Part shown: piece after piece, positions 25,701 to 33,875 of the stretch
How positions within the stretch are numbered: position 1 is the stretch's first letter
Layout: each line of letters starts with the position of its first letter
Source: JABHCC01 sp034658635
GTDB lineage: Bacteria; Bacteroidota; Bacteroidia; Bacteroidales; UBA12481
DNA: 64,000 nucleotides
Direction: 5' to 3'
Assembly (NCBI GenBank): GCA_034658635.1
Contig: JAYEFL010000186.1
Coordinates: forward strand, 1 to 64,000
The notes under the pieces: model-generated
The model's input: the letters and a program-made list of their open reading frames with translations, nothing else
The model's database searches: none
Told to the model about the DNA's origin: nothing
Made by a program: the position numbers and the translations under genes

Positions 25701-26792
25701 ATGGACCAAAATACATATTGCATCATAATGGCAGGAGGAGTCGGAAGTCGCTTCTGGCCCATGAGTCGAACTAACATGCCAAAGCAGTTTATTGATATTC
25801 TTGGAACCGGAAAGACTTTAATACAACAAACTGTTGATCGCTTTAAAGATATTTGTCCGGTTGAGAATATTTTTGTGGTATCGAATAAAGAATACAGGGA
25901 GATTATTCTTGAGCAAGTTCCGGCACTGAAAGAGGAGCAAGTTCTGCTTGAACCTTTGAGAAAGAACACTGCTCCTTGTCTGGCTTACGCCAATCATGTG
26001 ATTATGAAGAGGAATCCTGATGCCAATATTGTGGTTGCTCCTTCTGATCACCTGATTATGGACGATCAGGAATTTACCAGGGTGATTGAAACTGCTATCG
26101 GCTTTGTGGCAGATAAAAATGCTTTATTGACCCTTGGGATTCAGCCAAGTCGCCCGGAAACGGGATATGGCTATATTCAGGTTAATGGGTCGAAAGATAT
26201 TGATGGAATTCAGTGTCTGCGACAGGTGAAAACATTTACTGAGAAGCCTGATCTTGAATTGGCGAAAATTTTCATGGAGAGTGGTGATTTCTTCTGGAAT
26301 TCAGGGATGTTCATATGGTCTTTGAAGTCGATTGACAGTGCCTTCAGCAAGCATCTTCCGGTTATTCAGGCCTTATTTGATGATGGGATGTCTGTATATG
26401 GAACTCCGGAGGAGGCAGGTTATATTGAGCAGGTTTATGGAGCATGTGATAAGATCTCCATTGATTATGGAATAATGGAAAAGGCTGAAAACGTATATGT
26501 TATGTGTGCCAATTTTGGCTGGTCAGATCTGGGAACCTGGGGTAGTTTGTATGAGCAGATTGATCGGGATAAACAAGGCAACGCTGTAAACAGTCCACAA
26601 TTTCTGCCATTCGACACCAAAAATTGCATGATCCAGATTCCAGACGGCAAACTTGCTGTTATTCAGGGTCTTGATGGTTATGTTGTTGTAGATACCAATG
26701 ATGTTCTACTAATCTGCCGTAAGGAGGACGAGCAGAATATCCGTCAGATGGTTGATGAGGTGAAAGCACAAGGCGGAGGAAGGTATATCTAG
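25701..26792 (+). CDS. manC: Mannose-1-phosphate guanylyltransferase
   Basis: The protein has 363 residues. The nucleotidyltransferase signature MAGGVGSRFWPMSR is at about residues 10-23, with VAPSDHLI, FTEKPDLELA and WNSGMFIW further on. It makes GDP-mannose from mannose-1-phosphate and GTP for surface polysaccharides. It is the short form without a C-terminal mannose-6-phosphate isomerase domain. It is convergent with gldN, 20 bp apart. Confidence 0.92.
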   Translation: MDQNTYCIIMAGGVGSRFWPMSRTNMPKQFIDILGTGKTLIQQTVDRFKDICPVENIFVVSNKEYREIILEQVPALKEEQVLLEPLRKNTAPCLAYANHVIMKRNPDANIVVAPSDHLIMDDQEFTRVIETAIGFVADKNALLTLGIQPSRPETGYGYIQVNGSKDIDGIQCLRQVKTFTEKPDLELAKIFMESGDFFWNSGMFIWSLKSIDSAFSKHLPVIQALFDDGMSVYGTPEEAGYIEQVYGACDKISIDYGIMEKAENVYVMCANFGWSDLGTWGSLYEQIDRDKQGNAVNSPQFLPFDTKNCMIQIPDGKLAVIQGLDGYVVVDTNDVLLICRKEDEQNIRQMVDEVKAQGGGRYI

Positions 26793-26812
26793 GAAATAGG
26801 AAGTACTTTCCT

Positions 26813-27703
26813 CTAAAACTCCCAAAGATCATGTTCGAACTGGAAGATGAATTCTTCAACGCGTTCAGATTCCTGCAGGGTTTCAACTCCCAGGGTGTAT
26901 TCCTGGATCATACGATTGTTGTATACGTTAGATTCCTGAACGATATAACCATCAAAGAAGCGCTTATAGAATATTTCATCGAATGAACGTCTTTCAGCAT
27001 CATTAGAGGCATTAAACACCTCATGACGAGCCATTGCATCTCGTGCTTCGGGGAATTTCACCCAGAACAGCTTCTTTTTTAAGAGGTTTTCTTTATCAAG
27101 GTCTTCAAAATCGTAGTACACACGTATAGGGCAGAGACCGATGATGCGAACTTCCATTACTGAGCGCTTCTTATCAAAGAACCACATTTCTTTTACCAGC
27201 AATTGCAGAACCTCATCAGTTCGTACTTCGCCGGCAACAAGCGTGTCAATCATTTGTCCGGTTGCCAGATCTTCATATTGTTGAACCCGGTCTTGTGCAT
27301 CAAATTCTTCTATCACCTGCTCATAACTGATAGGCTCCTTGAATTCATTTATATTATCGAAGTCTGTTCTGTAGGCTGTAAGTTCGCCACTTTCAATTGC
27401 TTCCAGCAAGACAGAAATCAGGCTCATGCGGTTTCCAATGGGTACTGTAGGAAAATATAAAGGCTGATTCATTTTTTCTCTGTAATCAATCATTCTCCAT
27501 GCTACCTTAGACCACATAATATCTGCTTCCCTGATATTCTCGTAGGGTACAGGTTTCTTGTCAACTATGTGTTGTTTTTTATATACCAGATCTAAACCCG
27601 ACCATGTAGCCGGATCAGTGGTATTATCACCTGTGGTTTGTGCCAGAAGCTGGGTTCCTGACAAAAAAATGATTCCGATTAGTACTAATGCAACTTTTCT
27701 CAT
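26813..27703 (-). CDS. gldN: Type IX secretion/gliding protein GldN (PorN)
   Basis: The protein has 296 residues with a cleavable signal peptide (ends near LLAQ). The GldN family pattern is visible: READIMWSKVAWRMIDYREKMNQPLYFP near the middle of the N-terminal half, in consecutive motifs, then IGLCPIRVYYD. GldN/PorN forms the periplasmic ring of the T9SS with GldK at the outer membrane. It is the last gene of the porP-gldK-gldL-gldM-gldN unit, 9 bp after gldM. Confidence 0.93.
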   Translation of the reverse strand: MRKVALVLIGIIFLSGTQLLAQTTGDNTTDPATWSGLDLVYKKQHIVDKKPVPYENIREADIMWSKVAWRMIDYREKMNQPLYFPTVPIGNRMSLISVLLEAIESGELTAYRTDFDNINEFKEPISYEQVIEEFDAQDRVQQYEDLATGQMIDTLVAGEVRTDEVLQLLVKEMWFFDKKRSVMEVRIIGLCPIRVYYDFEDLDKENLLKKKLFWVKFPEARDAMARHEVFNASNDAERRSFDEIFYKRFFDGYIVQESNVYNNRMIQEYTLGVETLQESERVEEFIFQFEHDLWEF

Positions 27704-27712
27704 ATTCAGATC

Positions 27713-29281
27713 CTATTGGATTTTAAAAATAATTGATGATAAAGAAATTTCTTTACCATTTGGTCCTGTGGCATAAATGTCTTCAATATTGAAGCGGTCG
27801 CCTCTTTTCAGTCCGGATAATAAGCGTTTTTGCTCTTCTGTAAAATATTGGGTTGTTGAAATGTCATCAGCAGTGAAACCTTTTTGAGTTACTACTACAG
27901 TAAATCTGGTAATGGTATATTTCATGTCGAACAGGAAATCATCCTGAACGGCGGTAACACCTTGGTTTGTAAGTAAAATATTCTTTTCAATTGATCCTCC
28001 GTTTTTTCCACCTACCTTAGCGATTGGAGGAGGCACACGCTTCAGTCTGAATCGTTTATCAGGCATCTGACGTCTTACACCATTGAATTCTGCAGATACT
28101 TTGACGATGGATTCACCATAATTTTGGGTAGGCATAACTTCGTACTCGTAGCCTTCCCCTTTTTGGAGAGTGGCATTGCTTACTTCTACCTGGATGGAAC
28201 CCGGAGTAGAACCTGGAACATTCACCTCAATGGGGTTTGCCAAACCTTCATAGAATACGTTCATTTTTGTAGGTGATACGATAAGAACAGGAGGAATCAC
28301 ATCATATTCATTTTCAAATTCGTAGCTGAGTGTTCTTCCGTCAGGGGCTTTGTATTTTATTATTCCGCCCCATTTGAAGTGACCTGCCTTATTGGGAACC
28401 GTTCTGAAAATCCCAACACCATCATTAACCTCAATTGGTCGGTTATTAATAAGAATTTCAGGATCCTGGGTGCTATCTACAGCTGCCAAAAAGATATCAG
28501 CTTCGTATGGGTTCCCCACAACTACCATTGTTGAAGTTCTGGGTATAACAGCCGGCATCAGTAAGTTGAATTTGAAGGATTCTTCGTCAATTCCTGAGAA
28601 TAGATAATTCAATATATCTGATTCAGCATTTCTAACATCGGATTGCATTTTCGACATTAGTGTAACTACTCCGATCAGGGGAAGGTATTCAAAATTATCC
28701 TGCTCCCAGGTTCTGCTGTCATCTCCTTTAAGACCTTTGATATCCTTTATTTCCAAAGCTGTTTCAAGAGAGTGAATTAAAACGCTGTCGTTGTCATCTA
28801 TCTTATCCATTAGAAACTCTTTATAGCTAGTTATAGAGTTCCTTAAATCTGTTGCTCTGGAGATTTTCTTGCCCTCCCAATCAACAGGCTTTTGGGTTAG
28901 CATGATCAGGGCAGGATTATTGAGATCCTCAGGTGATCTGATGCTGTCTTTAGTTGCCTTTTTTCCATCAGCTTCTTTAACAATGAGCCATTTATACTCA
29001 TTAATCTTGTCAACTAAATTTTGAGCCTCAATTTTTACCAGATCTGCCTTTTCTTTGAATGGTCCGACTTTAGACGGATTAATTGCATTGGCCTGATAAA
29101 AATCAGCGTATGTCACATTATTCTGTGAAACAAAGTTTTCGATGGTCTGATTCAGACTTTTATCAACTTTTGCAATTACATCCAGGGTTTCTTTAGATAC
29201 ATTTAGTGCGAGCAATGCCGTCAACACTAAATACATCATGTTGATCATTTTCTGCCTGGGTGTTAGCCTGGGTTGTGCCAT
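27713..29281 (-). CDS. gldM: Type IX secretion/gliding motor protein GldM (PorM)
   Basis: The protein has 522 residues. A short cytoplasmic N-terminus (PRLTPRQKMINMMYLVLTALL) contains the single membrane helix that packs with GldL. A long periplasmic part follows, with an N-terminal helical domain and Ig-like domains (for example at about 320-400 and the C-terminal beta domain). With GldL it makes the proton-driven motor that powers secretion and gliding. It lies between gldL and gldN. Confidence 0.95.
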   Translation of the reverse strand: MAQPRLTPRQKMINMMYLVLTALLALNVSKETLDVIAKVDKSLNQTIENFVSQNNVTYADFYQANAINPSKVGPFKEKADLVKIEAQNLVDKINEYKWLIVKEADGKKATKDSIRSPEDLNNPALIMLTQKPVDWEGKKISRATDLRNSITSYKEFLMDKIDDNDSVLIHSLETALEIKDIKGLKGDDSRTWEQDNFEYLPLIGVVTLMSKMQSDVRNAESDILNYLFSGIDEESFKFNLLMPAVIPRTSTMVVVGNPYEADIFLAAVDSTQDPEILINNRPIEVNDGVGIFRTVPNKAGHFKWGGIIKYKAPDGRTLSYEFENEYDVIPPVLIVSPTKMNVFYEGLANPIEVNVPGSTPGSIQVEVSNATLQKGEGYEYEVMPTQNYGESIVKVSAEFNGVRRQMPDKRFRLKRVPPPIAKVGGKNGGSIEKNILLTNQGVTAVQDDFLFDMKYTITRFTVVVTQKGFTADDISTTQYFTEEQKRLLSGLKRGDRFNIEDIYATGPNGKEISLSSIIFKIQ

Positions 29282-29304
29282 AATTCTAATTCCCGTTCAA
29301 AAGT

Positions 29305-30249
29305 TTAAACATCCTCCCTCATGTTCATGGCTGTAAGCATGTTGCCATAAACTTTATTCAACGCGATCAATTTTTTACCCAGTCTCTCCACTTCTTCGCG
29401 ATACAATTTTGTGTTCTCAACGGAAGAAGACAGATTCTCCATCATGTTATCCAAGCCTGCGTAGACTTCTTTAGATGATTGCAGATGTGCATCAGAACCT
29501 TTTAGTTGAAGTTCATAAACGGTATTAAGAGAAGCCAGATTCTTATTTAAAGATTCCAGTTGAGAAGAATAGCTGCTGCTTCCTTCGCTCAATTTAGTAT
29601 AATCGTTATTTATAGCCTTCACAAGTTTTGTATAGCTGTCTGCAAGCTGATCGGATGATTGATTAACTGTTTCAACCAATCTGGCACCAGTTTGAGCTAC
29701 CAAATTTGCTGTTTTAGAATATGATTCATTCAGGCCCTGAGCAGTATTGTTAAGGACTTCAGTTGATTTCGCATATGACTCAGAGAATGATTCCAGTTGC
29801 TCAGAAGCTGATTTCACATTTCCTACATATTTCTCAGTAACAATGTGAGCATTGGTCAGATCGCTCATTTTACCAGTTGTATCAGACAGGTTTTTCATTC
29901 CATCACCCAGTTTGCTTAGCATCTCTGGTGTGATATCAGCTTTGGCAAATAGCTCATCCATTTGTTGAACTGTTGACCCTGTGTGAAGTTTCTTGCCTGC
30001 TTTTAGCTTAGGATCTGTTAATCCAGGATAGATCTTATCCCATTCCCAATCTTCAGGGAGAGGCTCAAAGGCAGAAAAGAAGAAAATCAGTGCTTCTGTT
30101 CCCAGTCCGGCTATTAAAAAATAGCTGGCATAGGAATAATGCTCCAACTTCATGAGGGCTCCAATCATAACCACACTAGCTCCCCAGCCATACATTCTTG
30201 ACATGAAGATTTTCCATCCTCTTTTCCGAACAAAACTAAATATTGCCAT
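29305..30249 (-). CDS. gldL: Type IX secretion/gliding motor protein GldL (PorL)
   Basis: The protein has 314 residues. Two N-terminal membrane helices lie at about 20-58 (MYGWGASVVMIGALMKL, YFLIAGLGTEALIFFFSAF). The conserved Glu in the second helix, used for proton flow in the family, is present in LGTEALIFF. A long Ser/Asn-rich cytoplasmic coiled coil follows (about 130-300). It is the inner-membrane motor stator partner of GldM. Confidence 0.94.
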   Translation of the reverse strand: MAIFSFVRKRGWKIFMSRMYGWGASVVMIGALMKLEHYSYASYFLIAGLGTEALIFFFSAFEPLPEDWEWDKIYPGLTDPKLKAGKKLHTGSTVQQMDELFAKADITPEMLSKLGDGMKNLSDTTGKMSDLTNAHIVTEKYVGNVKSASEQLESFSESYAKSTEVLNNTAQGLNESYSKTANLVAQTGARLVETVNQSSDQLADSYTKLVKAINNDYTKLSEGSSSYSSQLESLNKNLASLNTVYELQLKGSDAHLQSSKEVYAGLDNMMENLSSSVENTKLYREEVERLGKKLIALNKVYGNMLTAMNMREDV

Positions 30250-30279
30250 TTTTTATTTGAGATTTTCGAATTTCAATTT

Positions 30280-31620
30280 CTATTGGTCTATTCCCATAGT
30301 AGATCTTACCAGGCGGAATCCAATGAAGGATTTTGCTGAATCCTGATATTCATAAGTACGTGTGCCTGACTGAAGGAAATAGGATATATCTTTCCAGCTA
30401 CCTCCTCTGATCACCTTTCTTTTCATAACAGAAGGTGCATCTGGCATAGCATTATACTCATAGTTAGGGTTCATGTCGTGAGTGAAGCTGTAAGCAGACT
30501 CATCGTAGGCTGAGTTTGTCCATTCTGCTACGTTCCCTGCCATGTCGTATATTCCAAAGTCGTTAGGCTCGAATGATCCGACTGGAGAAGGTTTAATAAA
30601 ACCATCATCGACATAATTTCCTCTTCTGGGTTTAAAATTGGCCAGAAAGCAACCTTTGCTGTCGGTTGTATATGGTCCGCCCCAGGGGTACATGGTCAGA
30701 TTTCGTCCACCACGAGCTGCGTATTCCCATTCGTATTCAGTAGGCAGGCGATAATTCTGCACGAATGCTCCACCGCCTTCACGTGTCAGGTGATTATTAT
30801 GATATTGTGTTCTCCAGATGGCAAAAGCTTTTGCTTGTTCCCAGGTGATACCCACAACCGGATAATCGTCAAATCCAGGATGCCAGAAATACATTTTGGC
30901 CACGGGATCATTATAGCTGTATGTAAAATCTGAAATCCAGACCAGAGTATCAGGATAAATATTCAATCGATAGGTTTTAACGAATTTTGAACGGTCAGAT
31001 ATTAATACAGAATCTGAGTAAAACACTTCAGATTTATCAGAATTCATGATTTCACGCTGGGGGTTTTTTCTTTCAGCCGCCGCGGCTTTATAGTCGATAT
31101 CCTGATATTCATAATTAATTTTCCGTGTATCCAGTTCCTTGCGGCGGAAAAACCTCTCATTTTCAGGGATATAGAATTGCTCAAGTACTTCAGCAACTTC
31201 TTCTTGGCGGGGATTGATTCTGGCAGACCAGTTCAGGAAGGGTGGATCAATAGGGTTTCCATACTCATCCTCCTCGATAAGGAATTCATCGGCATCAAAT
31301 TCCTCGCCAAGTTTTTCACGAACCATGGAGTCAATTACCCAATTAACGAATTGGCGATATTCATTGTTTGTAATTTCAGTTTCATCCATCCAGAATGCAT
31401 CAACTGAAATAGTTTTTGACTGTGAATTCATTGAGAAAGTGATGTCTTCATCCTGTGCTCCAACCACGAAGGAACCCATAGGGATTTTCACCATGCCATA
31501 AGGGTCAGGTTCGAACCATTTTTCTCTTTGTTGTACGCCAATCAATTCGCCGTTGCCTGTGCTGGAGCATCCAGACAGAACAAGTACAGCAACTAAACCG
31601 ATAAGAATTAACTTCTTCAT
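30280..31620 (-). CDS. gldK: Type IX secretion/gliding lipoprotein GldK (PorK)
   Basis: The protein has 446 residues and a lipoprotein signal (lipobox LSGCS). It has a formylglycine-generating-enzyme-like (FGE-sulfatase) fold with IPMGSFVVGAQDED, MDETEITNNEYRQFV, RLPTEYEWEYAARGG, DMAGNVAEWT and VIRGGSWKD. In GldK the fold is structural. The lipoprotein forms the outer-membrane-anchored ring with GldN. It lies 7 bp after porP. Confidence 0.95.
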   Translation of the reverse strand: MKKLILIGLVAVLVLSGCSSTGNGELIGVQQREKWFEPDPYGMVKIPMGSFVVGAQDEDITFSMNSQSKTISVDAFWMDETEITNNEYRQFVNWVIDSMVREKLGEEFDADEFLIEEDEYGNPIDPPFLNWSARINPRQEEVAEVLEQFYIPENERFFRRKELDTRKINYEYQDIDYKAAAAERKNPQREIMNSDKSEVFYSDSVLISDRSKFVKTYRLNIYPDTLVWISDFTYSYNDPVAKMYFWHPGFDDYPVVGITWEQAKAFAIWRTQYHNNHLTREGGGAFVQNYRLPTEYEWEYAARGGRNLTMYPWGGPYTTDSKGCFLANFKPRRGNYVDDGFIKPSPVGSFEPNDFGIYDMAGNVAEWTNSAYDESAYSFTHDMNPNYEYNAMPDAPSVMKRKVIRGGSWKDISYFLQSGTRTYEYQDSAKSFIGFRLVRSTMGIDQ

Positions 31621-31627
31621 AATATCA

Positions 31628-32593
31628 TTATAAGAATCTTACACTTCTATATTTTTGTGACGACTTATCGCCGCTAATCTCGAGATTATAATTAATCATA
31701 AACTCAACTGACCCATTACTATATGCCCCGATAGCAGATGTGGTGAAATCATATGCTATTGCAGCCCGCATTCCGTTATTCATTTCTATACCAACCATAA
31801 ACACCACGGCATCTCCGAGCCTATAGGAAACGCCACCCCAAAACTTTTTATTGTATATCAGGCTGGCATTAATATCAAGCTGGTATGAAGCTCCATCTGA
31901 TTTTGCAAAGACAGAGGGCTGTATTTCAAAGCTTGGATTGGGAAGTTGTATATTATATCCTGCGGTGAGATAGTAATGGCGGGCAATATCTGTTTTGGCA
32001 CTCATTCCATAGTCAATAGTTGGCTCCAATAAGTGAGTAGAGGACAATCCGATATAGAATTCTTCAGTATTGAAAAAGGCCCCAAATCCCGTATCGAATC
32101 CCATTCCTGATTCTTCTCCGGCCGGAATTGCAGGATCCTGAGCGGCATCATGATGGAAATCACTATCAGGAATTTTCCATTCTCCATTGATTCCTTTGCT
32201 CAATAATCCGGCACTTAATCCGATTCCCAGACTCCCGATACCAAGATCCATCCTGTAGGCATAACTCAGGTTTAATCCCATGTTTTCCTCAAATCCCAGT
32301 TTATCATCCATAAATGACAGTCCGACCCCACTGGCCAAACCAAAGGGTTTAACGGGCATATGAACGCTGAAAAATGTAGTTTTGGGATTACCTTCAAAGC
32401 CCATCCATTGCTGGCGATTCAGCATAGCAACGCTCATCAATCCCTGGCTTCCGGCGTATCCCGGGTTGACAGCCATATGGTTGTACATATTCATGCTGAA
32501 TTGTGGATCTTGTTGTGCCTGGATACCCAAATTCAACAACATACCCACCAAAACCAGTAATAGCCTTAAGTTTTTCAATGTATGCCTCATCAT
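31628..32593 (-). CDS. PorP/SprF-family type IX secretion membrane protein
   Basis: The protein has 321 residues with a signal peptide ending at GIQAQ and the PorP/SprF opening QQDPQFSMNMYNHMAVNPGYAG, given here in family terms. The rest is a predicted outer-membrane beta barrel of about 14 strands ending in YRSVRFL. Family members bind peptidoglycan-anchoring partners or type B C-terminal domain substrates. It heads the gldKLMN operon. Confidence 0.9.
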   Translation of the reverse strand: MMRHTLKNLRLLLVLVGMLLNLGIQAQQDPQFSMNMYNHMAVNPGYAGSQGLMSVAMLNRQQWMGFEGNPKTTFFSVHMPVKPFGLASGVGLSFMDDKLGFEENMGLNLSYAYRMDLGIGSLGIGLSAGLLSKGINGEWKIPDSDFHHDAAQDPAIPAGEESGMGFDTGFGAFFNTEEFYIGLSSTHLLEPTIDYGMSAKTDIARHYYLTAGYNIQLPNPSFEIQPSVFAKSDGASYQLDINASLIYNKKFWGGVSYRLGDAVVFMVGIEMNNGMRAAIAYDFTTSAIGAYSNGSVEFMINYNLEISGDKSSQKYRSVRFL

Positions 32594-32676
32594 TTCAAGA
32601 CGGTAAAATAAGCGAAAATATCAATACCGTACAAGTTAAACTAACGACATGGAACATGCATAAATTATATGAAGGT

Positions 32677-33825
32677 CTAACAAATCCGCTGATAGTTTTT
32701 CAACCAGCGGTCAGGAATTTCTCCATTGCATGCCATTTGATAGTCATTGTATGTGCAGGCAATGTATAAGGAGCGGGGGTATTTAGCATCAGGGTATGCA
32801 ACTTCAAGCCACCATCGGTTGGTTTTAGGGCTTTTATAAAAGTTTATTTCATGCTCAGCCTGAGGTATATTGACAATATATTTATTGTAAGATTTTATCG
32901 ACGAAAATGGATAATCCAACTTTCTTTGATTGACTCCCTGGATAAAATGCCAGATAATTTGTGCGGATAAATTGGCTGTAACAGGGTGAAATTCTTTTTC
33001 ATCAGGCATATCGAAGAGATTGAAAACGCTGAGTTTATCGCTCAATCCGGCATAACGGGCCAATTGACAGGCCTCTTCAGCGTATAGTCCGTTAGCAGAC
33101 TTGAGTCTTGAACCGGGAGCATCGGAATGCCTAATAGATGCCATAGAGAAGGCCAATACATCAGAATTTCGAAAATGGGGTTCCATTTCGCGGATATCCA
33201 TTCTTAGTTCTCCCAAACGAACATGACTGAAATAGAGCTTTTCAAATAATTCCAGTGATTCAGGATCTGAAAAATACGACTGATATGCCAATTGAGTAAA
33301 ATCAAAAAGCTGACTATCCGGGTTCAACAATACTCGGTTCAAATATGTTCCCTGCATGTTATCAGGATCTGAGATCAGGTGGAGATCTGGACTTATCAAA
33401 CCCAGGTTTAATGGGTGTTCGAGTCGCGATAAGCTACTTATAATCAACCCAATGTCTTCTGCATGTCCGCCAAGTATAATCAGAATCTTTTGTTTTTTGC
33501 CGAATTCAAAAAGAACATCCTCCCAGCCTTTTCGGGTATCTGCCTTGCTTTTGCCTTTTCTGAAATTTCCGAGATCTACTATCTGTTTCAAGCCTTCGAT
33601 TTTTCCTAAAGAAAAAAGATGTTTCCTGATCTCATCGGATTTTTTATTGTTGGCTGTTCCGATGATAAATACGGATGCCTGGTCCAGATCTGGTTTGTCT
33701 ATATCCCGATGAACAGAGATCTGCAGGCCGATACCGGATTCAATTCCGATTGGGGAAATGGCCGGATGCATTATTTCAACAGGCTCGAAATAATGAAAAA
33801 GATCATTCAGTGATTCATTAGTCAT
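32677..33825 (-). CDS. Arginase/formiminoglutamase-fold protein lacking metal ligands
   Basis: From the ATG beginning MTNESLNDLF the protein has 382 residues. A TTG 11 codons upstream also opens the frame. The ureohydrolase fold is visible in ILGGHAEDIG (normal GGxH motif) and in the core strands. The manganese motifs are altered: the position of DAHxDxR reads SPDLHLIS, and SxDxDxxDPxxxPG reads SMASIRHSDAPGSR. Hydrolase activity is therefore unlikely. It lies between topA and the T9SS operon on the same strand. I infer a structural or regulatory role and do not know which. Confidence 0.7.
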   Translation of the reverse strand: MTNESLNDLFHYFEPVEIMHPAISPIGIESGIGLQISVHRDIDKPDLDQASVFIIGTANNKKSDEIRKHLFSLGKIEGLKQIVDLGNFRKGKSKADTRKGWEDVLFEFGKKQKILIILGGHAEDIGLIISSLSRLEHPLNLGLISPDLHLISDPDNMQGTYLNRVLLNPDSQLFDFTQLAYQSYFSDPESLELFEKLYFSHVRLGELRMDIREMEPHFRNSDVLAFSMASIRHSDAPGSRLKSANGLYAEEACQLARYAGLSDKLSVFNLFDMPDEKEFHPVTANLSAQIIWHFIQGVNQRKLDYPFSSIKSYNKYIVNIPQAEHEINFYKSPKTNRWWLEVAYPDAKYPRSLYIACTYNDYQMACNGEIPDRWLKNYQRIC

Positions 33826-33875
33826 TGGTATTCTGTTTTTCACCAACAAATATATCAATAAACAGTAGTAACAAT

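Noticed and set aside
30280..31620. GldK as an active formylglycine-generating enzyme
   Set aside because: The fold is present, but its position in the gldKLMN operon and its lipoprotein signal identify the structural T9SS ring protein.
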